From the NCBI GenBank assembly GCA_047495785.1, contig JBLDXI010000024.1, positions 4,526,001 through 4,590,000 of the forward strand: a stretch of DNA of 64,000 bases, read 5' to 3'. Shown here piece after piece: positions 1-14,200 of this stretch; position 1 is the first letter of the stretch; each line of letters begins with the position of its first letter. The position numbers were made by a program, and so were the translations under genes. Origin of the DNA: Lepidodermella squamata (lineage: Eukaryota > Gastrotricha). The notes below the pieces were generated by a model. The model worked only from the letters and a program-made list of their open reading frames with translations. It was not told the origin of the DNA and did not search any database.

Positions 1-142
1 TCATGGAAATCGAATTTTATTAATTTCAAAAATTAAAAAAATAGAGATTGCGTTGCCGTTTTATCGAATCCATGATATTTTTCCGACGATAAGACATGAT
101 AAGAGATATTAGAAGTAATTTGTGCTTGATTAAAAATGTAAC

Positions 143-215
143 CGAGGCTGCCAGAAGTCGAACCTGGAATCTTCTGATCCGTAGTCAGACGCGTTATCCA
201 TTGCGCCACAACCCC
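143..215 (-). tRNA. tRNA-Arg (anticodon ACG)
   Basis: Read on the minus strand the segment folds as a 73-nt cloverleaf. It has a 7-bp acceptor stem (GGGGTTG with CAGCCTC, two G-U pairs), a D arm with GGCGCAATGGATAACGC, a 5-bp anticodon stem TCTGA/TCAGA around loop CTACGGA (anticodon ACG), and a T arm containing GGTTCGACT. The box A and box B promoter elements are recognisable. There is no intron and no encoded CCA, as expected for a eukaryotic nuclear tRNA gene. Confidence 0.93.
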
Positions 216-2000
216 TATGAGCGATAATACTTTGGGAAACATGTTTTCAAGGACTGCTACACTCTGTCTTCCGAACAAATTGCTTATGGATTATAAACTA
301 CCGAATGGAATTTCTCGCACGAAAAGCGTAAAGCATAATAAATAATGAAGCATAATACATGTACATTTGAATATTGTCGTAATATTTTCATTTTACATTT
401 TGTTGACCGAGAATACCATATTCAATCGCTTCTAAATGTATCGACTATCGACTTAAATTTCATTTGGATAAAAACCAATGCGTACTTCATGAACAATTGT
501 GTTAATCCTCAAAACCTGTTCTGTAATTCCGAAGAGAACCAAATATGCCCTGTTCAAACCAATATAATGTGAGTGATTGGATTTAGGCAATTTTTTGAGG
601 ATTTGATTTACTGATGATTTGATTTTTTTGATGTAGCCCCCTTGATTTGCTATCGATTCATAGTATTCAAAAATCTCGGAATTTCCCCTGTTACCCTCAT
701 TTGCCTCGAAAACACCTGTTTTCCGAAGTCTGGAGCAACCACATTAACCTTAAAATGTGAAAGATTCCTTGAAAAATGAAAAATGTCCCTAATGCTGAAG
801 TTTCTCTATGCAGAAGATTCGATTCGATTCGATTTAAATCAATCTGCCACGGATTATTGGGCGATTTGATTTGAACTGATCGATTTATAAATATCTGTGA
901 TTTACTAAAGAAATCAAAAAGTCAAATCAACGTCACTGACCGGCACGAAGATTTGGGAACAAAGATGTACAATCTCGATGAGGCGAACAACTGGGTCAAA
1001 TCGATTCGTTCATCAAAATCACTTGAAAATGTGAAGAGAACAACGGCGGACAAATCGATTTCACGCCTTTGTTCGTCCCATCACGATTGTTCCTGGTTGC
1101 TCCCTAATTTTCCAGCTGGTTTGTGAAGCGGCTTGTACGCATTTAAAGGATAAAGGATAGATTACCTAACTAGCTAAGGAATAAGTTGGGCGTTTCCTTC
1201 ATATTCCACTAGAAAATTCCATCCTGACGCAAGTTTCTTTGTTCGATGTCCTCCATCTAGCTGGTGGTTTATTGATTCAACTGCGTTGTCTATTCGGTAT
1301 TCGGCTTTAGGCATTCAACATTCAAACTGCGAATGCATTTAGGAGCCAAAAATTTTATATAAAAAGTTGTCGTTACAAACCCAGGTCAAGATCGACGAGT
1401 TGAGCTGCTGATGAATTATGCAAGAGATGCGTTTCATGCTCCAACAGAAACGGTTTTACTTTGCTGCAACTTGGTCTCCATGCCCGCCCATTGCTCAGGT
1501 GTTAATAATGAATGGGGCTCACATGGCTTTCAGTTAACTATTAAAAATTCTATTTTTATCTGCACATCTACACTTCGATGGCAGGTGGCCGTGTTAAGTC
1601 AACAAAAATGTACTTTTTTTAACCATTTGATCGATCAAAGATCTGCGAATAGGTAGAAAGAAACGAAGCTGAATTGGCTGAATCGAGCCGCAGTACAACT
1701 TGTTGGCTTCGTCGGCACAAATTCGAGTAAATCGCTCTATCAAGATCATCTGATAGTGGTATAACAATTGGCGACTGGCGACTGGCGACTGAAGATCAGA
1801 ATCCAGATATGTACCAAAGCGCCCTAAATAAGAAGGAAATCCAAGCAGCACTATCGGTGGAATATTTCCAGCCTGAACTGGCAACGCCATTTTTCTGACG
1901 AAAAGCTTCTTCTCAATCATCAAGTGTTGATACAAAACGTGGCTCAAAATCGAGGCTCCGATATCCCTTGGGTGTAGGGCGGGCGGCTTGTAAAAACTTG
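216..2000. other. Non-coding / unassigned sequence
   Basis: I see no supportable gene here. The stretch is A+T-rich with several short repetitions of GATTTGATTT-like words at about 590-920. A 117-codon open frame on the minus strand (1594-1947) has no domain I recognise and no paralogue in the window. It may be decayed transposon sequence. Confidence 0.4.
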
Positions 2001-2039
2001 TCGTAGAAGCAGGAAGTAGGTCAAAAACGCGCTGTAAGC

Positions 2040-2420
2040 TGGATCAAGCATCTCGGCAGCCAACTTGGTCGAATTTTATCGCTCAAATGCGGCGAATGAC
2101 AGTTATTCCCAGCCCTCCCTGGAAGCTGCCGTAGCAGTATGCTATGCCTATATCAGAAGCGTGCTGATTTTCGGCAGCCCGGCTTGGGTCGGCGTTGATC
2201 CAAAAGCGCAACAAACTCGATGTGATCCAAAATCGGAATTGCCCTGCGCCTTCCGCCTTGGCACAACAGCGAGGACCTGCGCAAAAGGGCCGCAATCGCA
2301 ACAATCAGAGAAAATGGCACCAGGCTGGCAACCAACTGGCTGACTCGATCACTGCGATACTATAACCTTGTCGGAAAGGAAAGTGTCATCCTTCTGCGAA
2401 AGCCAACTGACGAAAGGTTA
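2040..2420 (+). pseudogene. Degraded non-LTR retrotransposon reverse-transcriptase C-terminal remnant
   Basis: The plus-strand frame at 2065-2343 reads RSVLIFGSPAW, and after a frame change the next stretch reads KLDVIQN. This order (a tyrosine/isoleucine-rich helix, a G-x-x-W motif, then a K-L-x-x-Q-N segment) is the usual C-terminal end of the reverse transcriptase of non-LTR retrotransposons. The frame is broken and no endonuclease or RT core motif is visible nearby, so it is a short, dead fragment. The assignment rests on motif resemblance only. Confidence 0.4.
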
Positions 2421-2654
2421 ACCGAAACTCGAAGCGGCCGCCTCTGTTAGCAATGCGGTTTTAGTCTTAGATGGTCGACATCCGTAATAACACTATTATT
2501 TTTAAATCAACACATACCTGTTTACCCAGCGGATACCTGCGCACTGCGCATGATCGGCGCTCGACTCGTGCTTCTCACAGGCCCGGCTGGTCCTATGCTT
2601 GGTGGTTTTACTAAGCCACTAATTTCCTATTCTTTTAGTCAGAATTCTCTCAAG

Positions 2655-2850
2655 CCCGAACCGTAGCACACCGTTTCGTAATGCCAGGGCGAGGGCCTTA
2701 GGCAAGCCCACTCGGCGTGGATCTGACCTTTTCTTAATCGGACCGGATCTATCCAACCCGTACCTTAGTACTCATGATGCTGGGGCGGGGCCTTGAACAA
2801 GTCCATTCGGCGTAGCTCTGGATTCTGTTCTGAAATCGGTGACCAGTCTA
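2655..2850. repeat. Imperfect tandem duplication, unit about 95 bp
   Basis: Two adjacent copies share CCGTA at the start, an 'atgc(c/t)(a/g)gggcg(a/g)ggcctt' core, CAAG(C/T)CCA(C/T)TCGGCGT, and a terminal AATCGG. Copy 1 covers about 2659-2745 and copy 2 about 2757-2845. This could be the untranslated end of a retroelement, since the RT-like remnant lies just upstream. Confidence 0.5.
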
Positions 2851-3036
2851 GGTTAAAATCCTAGAATGATCTGCTGGATGATCTGATATCAAAGCATTCA
2901 GCGACGACCCTAAAAATTCGATATGCGCCCAGTTGGGTGTGCTAAGGGTACGATCAGTTTTTATCAATTTGAATAATGTTTCAAAGCCTATTTGCAAATT
3001 TTTATTGAAAACGCTGGATTCGGAATTCGGAACCAT

Positions 3037-3423
3037 GTAAGCATGACTCAGATTTTTTCTTTGCTTGCGTTACTTGCGAGACACGCTGTAGACGCTGTAG
3101 GGACCGACTGTATGGCCCGATCGGCGTGGCTTCTGAGCCAAATGCCCCACTAGGTTAGGGGAGGAGAGAGGGGGAGGGGGGCCTTCGCTTGTACACCTTC
3201 CATATGGCTTGCGCCTGCTGCCGTTTCAGGAAACCTTGTACCTAACATAGAAGAGAAGAATAGTACCTAAAGAGGGAGAACTGGATGCTAATCTGCTAAT
3301 CTGCTGGGAAAACGACCACCATTTGTTGCGGTGGAGCGACATAAGGCGCAACAATGTGCGTGGATTCAAAGAGCTCTCTTTCTTCTTCTTTCTAGTTTTT
3401 TTACTATATGAATACTTCTTAAA
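3037..3423. other. Upstream region of gene 1
   Basis: No coding sequence. It contains a purine-rich run (GGGGAGGAGAGAGGGGGAGG) near 3160-3180 and pyrimidine-rich TTCTTCTTC just before the gene 1 start. I see no clear TATA box. The gene 1 promoter is presumably here. Confidence 0.35.
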
Positions 3424-5255
3424 ATGGATTTATGGCCTTCTTTGATATTGCTTTTGGCAATAAGCTGCGGCAGTATGACGCAATCTTTTGTTATTCGACT
3501 TAAATAACCTGTCTTTTAACAGTTGTTGAGTGTCAATGCGACATGTCTTGCAGCAATGGTGGCTATTGCAAAAACAACCAGTGTTATTGCCCTGCTCCGT
3601 GGGGTGGAGAAAAGTGTGACGATTCAGGTAAAATGCCTCGCAGGCAGTAACGTTAAAGCTGACATCAATCATTTTATAGGGGTGGCCTACTGTTCATCTG
3701 CAGCTAGCGGGTCGCTTCCGCTATGCCAGAACGGAGGCACTTGTAATGGCAGTTGTATTTGCCCACCAGGATTCAGTGGGCGATTCTGTGAAATAGGTTT
3801 GATTTGATTTCAATCTGAACTCATCTTGCATTCCGTCATTTCACTAGTCCCATGCTCTCCAACCTGCCAAGAAATTTGCACTTCGCCGTGTAAGAATGGA
3901 GGGAGTTGCATTGCCCAAGGTAAATGTTCCTGTCCCGCTGGATGGACCGGGCCCACTTGCGAGACCTTCACATGCCCAGCAGGCTGTTCGAATGGAGGCA
4001 CGTGCGTTGGACCTGACACTTGCGCATGCACTGCTGACTGGAAAGGCAATGACTGTAGGACAGGTAACATAACGTCGTTCAGATAGCAACACACTGAACT
4101 CTACTGGATGTTTCAGCTGTCTGCTTGCTGACTTGCGTAAACGGAGGATCATGTACCGCTCCAAACGTATGCACTTGCGCTCCGAAATGGATGGGTTCAA
4201 CTTGCAACACGCCTACAAACGACAGTATGATTTTGACTTTGTCCATTCGAGATGCACATTTCTGGGCCCGCTCATGTTTCGTCCAGGCGCGCTCTCCCAT
4301 TGCTTGACAGGTCACGCATATCCCTTCAGAAGTGGCTTTTCGAAAAAAAATCGGTTTTTAGACCAAAATAAAATTTGATCGATTCTTTGTCGATTGAATA
4401 TATGGTTCTCGTTCGAAAAATGAAAGGGATTTTTTACCTGCACTCAAAATTTGCGATCGAAATAAGCGCGCTCACAATTTGTGTTTTTGTACGCGACATT
4501 TTGGGCGCACATAAAAAAATTTCCTCTAATTTTTTCGAACAAGAATCCATAACCAAGCGACGGAGAATCGCTCAAATTGTATTTTGGTCTAAAAACCGAC
4601 AACATCTTTGAAAAATCACCTTTGAGGTTTTATCCTTGGTTTTATCGCGCAGCAAAACAAGAAGAAGGCAAAACTGCGCGCACGCTCAAGTCAAAGCCAC
4701 GCATTTTAATTCGCGATGAAACTGTTGCTTGCAATAATTTGAAGGTGCTTTTCAAAATAATTCAAAACCTTTTGCTAAAATGACTAATAAATTGATCAAA
4801 AATATGATACACTTGTTTTAGCTTTAGACTACTGTGGCTCATAATTATGCGCGCGCGCGCAATGATTGCGCAACAGGCCTTCACACATGCCAGCCAAAAT
4901 GCGCGCGCGGACGAAACACTGGCGAGCCCGGAAATCCGCATTCGGGATAGGTAATACTTTAATTCTTTATTCAAGTGTGCAGCGCTAGTATCCCATGCGC
5001 AAATCGCGGCACGTGTAACAACGGTCTCTGCTACTGTGCCGAATCCTATACAAACACTGATTGTTCAACGACCGGTAAAATGTCCAGCGTATTGACAGTT
5101 CAGATTTGCAGTTATTTAATCCGAAGGAACTGATGTCTGCTCATCAAATGGCGTCGACTACCCTTGGTGTTTAAATGGTGGCACATGCGACTTTACCGGC
5201 TCGGCCACTAAATGTAACTGCCCTCACGGAGTGAGTGGCAAGTATTGCGAGACCG
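3424..5255 (+). other. Gene 1 block: signal peptide and seven EGF-like domains
   Basis: Exon 1 encodes only the signal peptide. Exons 2 to 7 each carry EGF-like modules of six cysteines with the NGG(T/S)C and C.C..GW.G..C signatures (two modules in exon 4). Every intron in the block is phase 1, so each exon is a symmetrical, shuffle-ready module. Intron 5 (4225-4975) is 751 nt, against about 50 nt for its neighbours, because it holds a foldback element. Confidence 0.85.
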
Positions 5256-8200
5256 GTAGGAACCCGCCATTTTGTATATCAAATTTAAATATAATAATAT
5301 TTCAGTTCTTAACCGTAAGTTTTGTTCACTGCTCCCAAGTAATTAATGAAGGAATATGCGATGCAGAATGTGACAGTGACGACGTCACTCTCAAGTACAG
5401 GGGTTGGGGAGGTAGCATTTCCGCTTCTTCTGGCAACGCAGCCGATGCTCTAACAACAGGCGGCTGGGTGCCTGCGGCCACTGACCGAAGGGTGTTTTGG
5501 CAGCTAACCTTGCCATTTGATTTCACGATTTCGACCATCGAAGTCGGATCAGGCTCAAATGCTGTGGGCTATGTGACAAACTATGCGATTTCCTTCAGCG
5601 TGAAACAGAAATATTTTGGGAGTTATTATTACCCTTTTCTCACAAGTTTCGCTGCTTGGAATAATCCCGTTCAGGTGCGCCTGCTTACTGATACGAGAAG
5701 ACGAAATAATATGAATCCTTCTAGATTTTTCCTGGGTTCAATGGAACTGCAGCGGGAGTTTCGGAACTTTGCCCAAATATAAGAACTTCTGGCTTGCGTC
5801 TTTGGCCTAAAAACTTCTCCGCTTCGCCTTATGCAATGACAATCAAGATTTATGGCTGCCAGGCGCATTCCGGCTGTGTTCTTTCTGGGTCCGGGACGTG
5901 CAAAACAACTTGCACGTGTCCAGCTGGCTATACTAGCGGCACTGGTTCAAACTGCGGTAAGGGTTGATTTCCATTGAAACCCTCAATTCCGAACCCATAT
6001 TCAGGTCCTAACGCGCCGGTTCCTAATTCCTAATTTTCCTAATTTTTTCACTTTTTTGGTAATATTTTATTACATAATTCAACGGGTACATTTATTCACG
6101 TAACGGACAACTAGGAAGGGAAAATTCAACCGCTCGATTTATTCACTGGGTTAACGATGAAGGCCTCATATCTCACGGGGTGCTATTACCACTCCTATTC
6201 TACTCCGCTCATAGTTGGATTTTGGAAGCAGAATCAGCAAAAGCTGTTTTGTTCGTCGTGTAATCATGATATCTTGCATTATTCTGTCCGTTACGGTAAA
6301 CCTTGAATTCAATTTCTTTGACTTCGCACAACATCTGGGAAACGCTATAGCCGGATAATCAATTCAGTATAAAGCATACCTCACACATGGCACCACGTTT
6401 TGCCAGATGCAATGTTTTTTCAAGGTTTCACACCTATGAACGGACAGACATGCGGTGACGTAACGGACAGACTGTGAGCGTAACGGACAGAGACACAACT
6501 CAAGACAGACTGACTACTCGAGAGAAAAGAGCGGAACACCATTGGTCAGAGCGCGAAGTACGAGGGAGGGGGGAGGGCTATCGTACCCTCCAGTTCGGCA
6601 GGCTAAAGTGGAAAATCCCCGAAAAATCCACAGGGGGACCCTTTTTTAATCACGGTATGGCGTGAGCTTTCTTCGGAAGCCAAGCTTTCAACAATTGTTT
6701 ACTGAATTTTGTGAGTCTCTATAGTCAATAGAGGTTTCTATTCGACTATATAGTCTCGGTGGAAAACGCCATTACTTTTTGCCTGTGGTCTGTGGGCATT
6801 AGCAAAAAAGACACAAACCAACTCGTGATTCACAAGACACAACTATGCGCATGAATCTGAACCAGAACACAGCATGAACCTTGCGCATGAATCACATAGG
6901 TGGCTATAAGATGTCCAAACCAAAAGTAATGGTGTTTCCCACCGAGAAACCCACTGAGAAACCTCAACAAATTGCCAATATTCGGGAAGAAAATCGTTCA
7001 AGGTCACGCCATACCCCGATTAGATCCATCGTCGCGTCCGATCACTACGCGCTTACGGTTACTACGCGCACAGCCACGTGACGTGGAGCCTCAAATTTGA
7101 CTTTCCAGTGATTTTTTCGCATTGGAAATGCAACCCGTTTGATTACCAATTAGAAAACTTGAATAGAAATTGTGAAAAGCATTGCGAAACAGAGAGATAA
7201 ATGTGCGAAAATTTCCGACTTGACCAATGACACATTTTTAAATCTAGAAATTGCGCGGCACGATGAAAAGTGGGTTTGAAGAGAATATTTAAGCACAAAT
7301 TTTTATAGCGAATCTGGTCAACTGCGCGTTGAAATTTAACTTCTTTTATCCTCATCCGTATTGTCGCGTCTCATTATGCAAGCAATTTGGAGAATTAAGG
7401 TGAAATGGGAAAAATTCATTGGCCCCAAGTAGAAGCCTTACCCGCGCGTGATTTGCGAGCGCACACCCAACTTCGCTCGCGTAGAAAATGCCACCAATAA
7501 GGCCGCCGAAGTTTCGTTATTTTCTCCGCTTGTAGCAGTTTGTACTTCGCTCTCCGAAGAGTTCAGTCTCCGAAGTAGTTTGTCACCGCTCTACATATTA
7601 CAAAACCCTAATAATTTAGAAAAACTGAATAGATATTCTCCTCTTCAGATGCATGGACCATGTCACCAATTGATTGCGAAGACATTTTGGCGCGTGATAA
7701 CACGAAACAGGACGGTTCTTACACAATATACCCGCCGTCATTCTCAGCAGTGTCAGTTTACTGCGCGATGAGCATCCTCGGTGGAGGTTGGACTGTATTT
7801 CAACGCCGCCTAAACGGCTTGGTTGATTTTTACCAGACTTGGGCGAATTATAAGGCTGGCTTTAGCACGGGGGTGACCGAATTTTGGCTTGGGAACGATA
7901 ATATCAACCGTCTCACGTTTCAAAATTACAATTCATTGCCGCTACTTGGTCTCTACATGGTTGCGGCTGACGGTGATCGCGGATTTGCTATTCACAAAGA
8001 ATTTTATCTAGACGACGAAGCTAGCAATTATACACTTCATATTGGGTCGTTTGAAACCGGCAATGCAGGTGAGTATTGATACTCGCCCTAATTATTCTGA
8101 TGGATAATTTGGAACCAGGCGACTCGTTAATCTACCATAACAACCTCCCGTTCAGTACTTATGACCGAGACAACTCGATGTATTCAAACTGCACGAGCGC

Positions 8201-11200
8201 ATACAGAGGCGGGTGGTGGTAAGCTTTACTGCGATTGATTCTTTTCAGACGATCTCCCCGATCTTTTCCAGGTATGGAAACTGTCTTCATTCCAATTTGA
8301 ACGGGTTAGGCAAGAAGGTTATTCAAGTTTTCTTCGGACGTTTGCATCGTTCTGTCTTCCAGATTATATGGCTCAAGCAATTGGGGCCAAATGATATGTC
8401 ATAATTCTTTCAAAGGCTTCACGGTTGGGATGACGACCGCTATGATGATGTATAGACGAAACAATCCCATGGAAGTTTTTCCATGTGAGTAGTTTATCTG
8501 TGTTGAAGGTCTATCAATTCAACGCTTTGATTCAGATCCACGTTCCCTCACGCCAGTCGACTGCGATGAAGTGTTGAAAGGCAATCCGTTTTCGAAGAGT
8601 GGCACTTTCAACGTCTATCCCGTGGGGTATACCAGCCCAGTACTCGTATACTGCGAAATGGCTGCCCAGGGTGGGGGTTTTACAGTTATCCAGCGCAATG
8701 CAAACTACAATTTCAACCAATCGTGGTCTGTCTACGTGGCGGGTTTCGGCACCTTGACTTCCTCTTTCTACCTTGGCAATGACAAAATGTACAAACTCGT
8801 AAACCCGCAAACTGGATTGCAGTTTCAACTGATCATTACTTTGGAAGACAACACTGGCATGAAGCGAACGGCAGCTTACAACTCGTTCAACTTACTGGAA
8901 AACGTCAACTACACTTTATCGATTTCAGGCTATCAGTCTATTGCCAGTGATAATGCCGGGGATTCGCTTACAACATCGAACAATCAGCCGTTTCAGACGT
9001 ACGACCAAGCTCAAGGTCGAGTTTGCGGACCTAAGCGACCAGGTGGCTGGTGGTTCAAAGTTCCAACCAACGGGGACTCGGTCAATCCTGATTGTTCCGA
9101 TGCGAATCTCAACGGACTCTTTGGAGGAAATACATGGGAAATGGGGCAGTTCTGGAACTCGTTGACAGGCAAAAATAAGTCGCTAACCTCAAGCACAATG
9201 ATGATCAAGCCCTGTAATTTATAGAAGACCTATGAAATTCGGCAGAATTCGGGAGTTTCTTTTTCAGATACTGCTAAGCCCATGGATTGTATGGACGTGT
9301 ATAAAACGAATTCGTTGGTCTCCGGGGTTTTTTGGATTTATCACCCGGTTGCTGGCCCATTGCAAGTTCTCTGCGATCCCTCGATCTACTTTACAGGGAC
9401 GCCCGGCTGGACTGTGAGTCTAGCAAGTTCTTGGTATATTTTCGTTAATTACTAGCCTATAGGTGATTCAAATACAAGTTTACAATACCACATCTTTCGC
9501 GAGAACATGGTCGGACTACAAAACTGGCTTCAGATTTAGCCCGTTCTCTCAGACAACTGACTATTGGATTGGTAAAACTTCTAACATCGCATTCATCCAT
9601 TTGTTATTTTTTCCGTATAGGTAACGAGAACTTGTACAAACTGACGAAAGATGCAGCCTATCAGCTGGTGGTGAGAGTGGGGCTGACTAACGGCACGATG
9701 TTGAAGGCGTTCTACAGTGACTTCCAAGTTAGCAGCGAGACTTATGGCTATGGACTTTTCGTGGGCAGCTATCAAGGAGATGCTGGAGATATGCTGACCG
9801 CTAAGCACAATAACATGCAATTTTCAACGTACGATCAAGGCCCGGCTTATCTCTGCTTTTCGAACTATAAAATCAGCGGCGGATGGTGGCTGCCTGCAGA
9901 CTGCTCATTCGACTCGAATGCAAACAACAAAATGTCTTCAAGCGACGTCAACGCCACGCTAAAATGGGGTACGTTGTCTGTCAAAACGTTTTTGATGGCG
10001 ATTCAACGGAAACAATGGCGTAAGTTGCGATTACTGAACGCAATGAGACGTGTAATATCTCAAATTTTTCAGCCAACGTTAAGAACATTCCCAACGCGAA
10101 ATCACGGCTTATGTCTCCGACTTACGGAATTGTCATGTACGACTGTAATAAAAACTTTCAGGGATTCGACAATGGGGACAGAGTTTATTCTGCGACTTAT
10201 GGAATATATTCCAGCAACAGTTTTGTTTGCAGTGGTAAGTTTTCTTATTCTCACATCGCGATGACAATCAAACCTGTTTTGTAAACAGCTAAGGCCCCAG
10301 CCCAGGACTGCAACACCGCTTCGAGTGGCGCGGGAGTGAATTCATTCTTCGACTCCATCTCAGGCACTTCCTACTCCGTTTATTGTGACCAGGAAACGTT
10401 GGGCGGGGGCTGGACTGTTATTCAGCGTCGGATGAATAGCTTGAATCCCTTTTCTACTTCCTTGAGTAATTACGAATTTGGGTTCGGCGTAATAACGGGC
10501 GATTACTGGGTGGGAAATTCAATAATTCGATCGATGACTCAGGCCGCTGATTACGAGCTGCTGATAGAAATCGGCCAGGATAACAGCTGGGGCTTTGCTT
10601 TGTACGGAAATTTCTACATCACGTCGACTTATAACAATCTGAACGTGTCTGGATACAACAATGTCTCAACTGTGGGAGATTCCTTGACGCCTCTGTCATC
10701 TCTACCTTTCATCATCGATCCTTGCGGAGCAGGTGGTGGTTGGTGGTTGGCCCAACCTAGCTGCTCGCTAGCTAACATTCAAAGCAACCTGAACAATTAT
10801 CTGGTAAACCAAACTCAAGGCTACATGAACAGTTACTGGAGAACATTCAGCTCAGTGGCAAGTGCACCTCTAACACATACCGAAATGAAAATTAGGCGCT
10901 CCACGAGGGGAAGTACTATGTTTTCATACATTATGGCGCCGAATTATCAATGCAGTCCTACTACTGGCTCTTCGTACACCTTTGAAAACCTTACCTCAGT
11001 GTCGATGTGCACGGCTGCTTGCACCTCTTACAAAGCTTGGAACTGCCAGCTTGTGATCTTCAATAGACTTAATTTTTACTGCACTATGAAAAGCGACTAT
11101 TGCGAGCCCGGCATTGGATCTGTTTTCACGGATGTTGATTCATACTATCGAAACGAGCTGCCGAACCATGTCTCGAAAAGTTGCGGTTTCCCGCCAGCAA

Positions 11201-14200
11201 TTAGAAATACGAATCGCCAGATCGTGGGAATGCCAACTGTCATGTCGGTGAATTACACCTGTACCGTTGATATTACAAAAACCACAGTGCTAACATGCAA
11301 CGCTACGACCAAGTTATGGACTGGCAATTTCCTGGTTTGCCCGGATTGTTCGGGCATTGGGAAGTGTATGAATGGAGGCGTGTGTTACGCCACTAACACC
11401 TGCCGCTGCGCTCCAGGATGGACAGGTACAACATGTACCGTACAGACGAGTGATTGTTCGGCCATCGGATCATGCTTCAATGGCGGTTCCTGTATTGGTG
11501 TTAATGTTTGCCAGTGTTTACCTGGCTGGAACGGAACGAACTGCACGATACGTAAGTTCGAACTCTTTCGCGAACATTATCTTAAAGAGATTCAATTTAT
11601 TTTCAGCATCGTGTTCTGCGATTGGGGGATGCCAGAACGGAGGATCCTGTGTTGCCCCCAATTCGTGTACATGTTTTGGAAACTCGACCGGCATTGATTG
11701 CTCTGTGCTAACGAACGTAACAGATTCGTGTTCTTCGATTGGCGGATGCCAGAACGGAGGGTCTTGTGTTAAGACCGATACTTGCGCCTGTATTGGAAAC
11801 TGGACCGGCATTGACTGCACTGTGGCAAAGAACGGAACGAATTCGTCATCATCATCATTGTGTTCTTCGATTGGCGAATGCAAGAACGGAGGGTTCTGTA
11901 TAAAGCTAGATACTTGTGCATGTTTTGGAGGTTGGACTGGCAAGGACTGCTCTGCAAAAATGAACAAATCAGATTCTGCTGTTTCGATCGCCTCTCTCGT
12001 TGACCTGCCGCCTCAGGTCCTAATCGCTGCGGCTGCTTCAATCAGTACTATGGCGCTGGAAGCTTCTGAATCCATCACTTCTACAGAGAACGCAACAGCC
12101 ATGGCCGCAGCGTCTACCGCTTTCATGGCTGGAATGGCCCCCGTTATGGGTAAATACGCTGAAGTAGCAGCTGATATGTCCCCTGCAGCTGTGACGAACG
12201 TCACAATGGGTTTTGCTTCTGCAACGAGCTCTGTTATGTTTGCCGTGTCTGATGCTGTCGAAACAACAAGCGGATCTACGACACCAGCTCCGTCAGATAA
12301 AACGAATAAATGTAAATCGGTAACAGTGGCATCTGATGACGATGAAGAATCACCTGCTCCTACTGCTGTCCTTTCAACTGACGACGTAAGTTGTTGTCGA
12401 GATAAACCATGCTTGTATGAATAAATTTATTGTGTTAAAGACGTCTAAGCTGTATGGGAACTTCAATGAAATGGTTGAACAAATGCTGAAAATGGTCGAA
12501 ATCAACGTGAAATCCGGCAAAAACTTCACGTTCAACGGGAAATTTTTCTCAATCGCACTCAGCGTCGTTGATATGAGAACGTTGGCAAAGTTGAAGATCG
12601 AAACCATTCATGCCTCAGTGGAGTTTCCAAACACGACATCAGCAGTTGAATTCATCGATTCAAAAGCTTCGCAGGTTAGCCTTAAAGATTCTGACACTGT
12701 CACGGTTGCTCTTACGGCCTACATCGTCAATGTCCTCGATCCGGATCAACCATTCAACCTGCCGACAATTTCAGTCAAGGTTCTCTATCAGAAGAAAGAG
12801 CTAGTTCTAAAGAAAGGCTACGCCACTAAGATAACAGGCAAACCTTCTGCAACCCGAACAGCAAAGCTGAGTGGCCAAAAATCGGAGTCTCAGTGCGTCG
12901 TAAGTGAGATGAAATGCGATGTCACTGCGAATGCTGATGCCATAGGATCGCTGGCGCTTTTCCCAGTCTCTACGGGTTCAGGCGATTTCATTTTGACTTT
13001 TCCGACCATCAGATACAACTATACGGCTTATCTTTCCCTTAACAGTACCCCCACTGTCAGAAACTACACCTGGTCAATTTATGTAACTCAGAAAACTGTC
13101 AATTGCAGCGTTAATGCCACGCTTGGTGAACTCAAGTCAACCTACAATCCAGAAGTTGAATTGAGAGTGGTCATCCCTCAGACTGCTCTATTCGATTTCG
13201 CTGAATTGCAAGGACTGTCTTCAAGCGAAAATGTCACTTTCAAGCTACATGTTTACACTAAAAAAGACTTTTCAAGTTTCTCGACTATGGACGACCTGCC
13301 AGCAGATGCTTGCGAACTACAGCGATGCTACGGTTACCACCTCAAGATAGGATTCGCTAGGGCAAAATCAACAAGTTCAAGGAGAAGACGCGATGCATCG
13401 GGTTCAAGCTCTGATGACGATTTTGAGGTCGACCCCAGTTCGAATGAATCAGCCGTTGTCTTCAAATCTTCCTACTTTGGCGATTTTGGGGCCGACCTTG
13501 TGGTGTCACCAAATTCAATCGAATTTTCGGATATTTTCGCCAATTTCGCTACTCTCGTATCAGATAATGCTTACGTCCTCGCTTTTCAAGTTGCCGCTGT
13601 GGTCTTTTGCATCATTGGCATTATTGTTGTCAGCCAATTTGATAAGCTCGACATCAAGGAGTGGGCTTTCATGTCTCTGAAGAGCAACAAGCCGTACGAA
13701 GTGCATAAATATCTCGTTTCCGTCGATCATTTCGGCGTTAAAAGCTACCACCTGAAGCCTGTGGTCCTACTCCGAGCTTACGGTGATATCAGCGACACGA
13801 ACTGGCGCGTCCTTGAAGATTGCGAGCGAGATTCAAATTTCAACGGCAAGCGTCCAGCTAATTTCATGTTGACCACCACCATGCCGCTCGGCCACATCGA
13901 GGCAATCGAAATTAGACTACACAGCCGATACAGGGCAGCGCCAGGCAATAAGCCACTCGAGATGCAAATTGCCAAAGTGGTTATAGTGGATGTTGCGAAA
14001 AGCCAAAAATTCGTGTTCTTAACCAAGTCGCCTATGAAAAGTGGTGACATGGTGTCTAAGCAGCTAGCATCTGAGGATGACATTAAAGGCTTCCGATATC
14101 TGGTCAGCGCTCATTCTCGAGTTGGCGTTTTCAGCTCTCACCCTTGGCTATCGATCGCGAGGCGTCCTCTTCCCAGCAACTGGACCCGATGCGAACGGCT

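Noticed and set aside
33-278. 81-codon minus-strand ORF
   Set aside because: It runs across the tRNA-Arg gene (143-215) and has no domain; a chance frame.
1594-1947. 117-codon minus-strand ORF as a possible retroelement protein
   Set aside because: No catalytic motif or paralogue could be identified, so I did not annotate it as a gene.
4847-4905. GCGCGCGCGC runs in gene 1 intron 5 (possible Z-DNA or CpG island)
   Set aside because: Short and isolated; too little to support a regulatory element.
11518-11967. 149-codon minus-strand ORF opposite gene 1
   Set aside because: It is the antisense shadow of the EGF repeats in exons 19 and 20 of gene 1.
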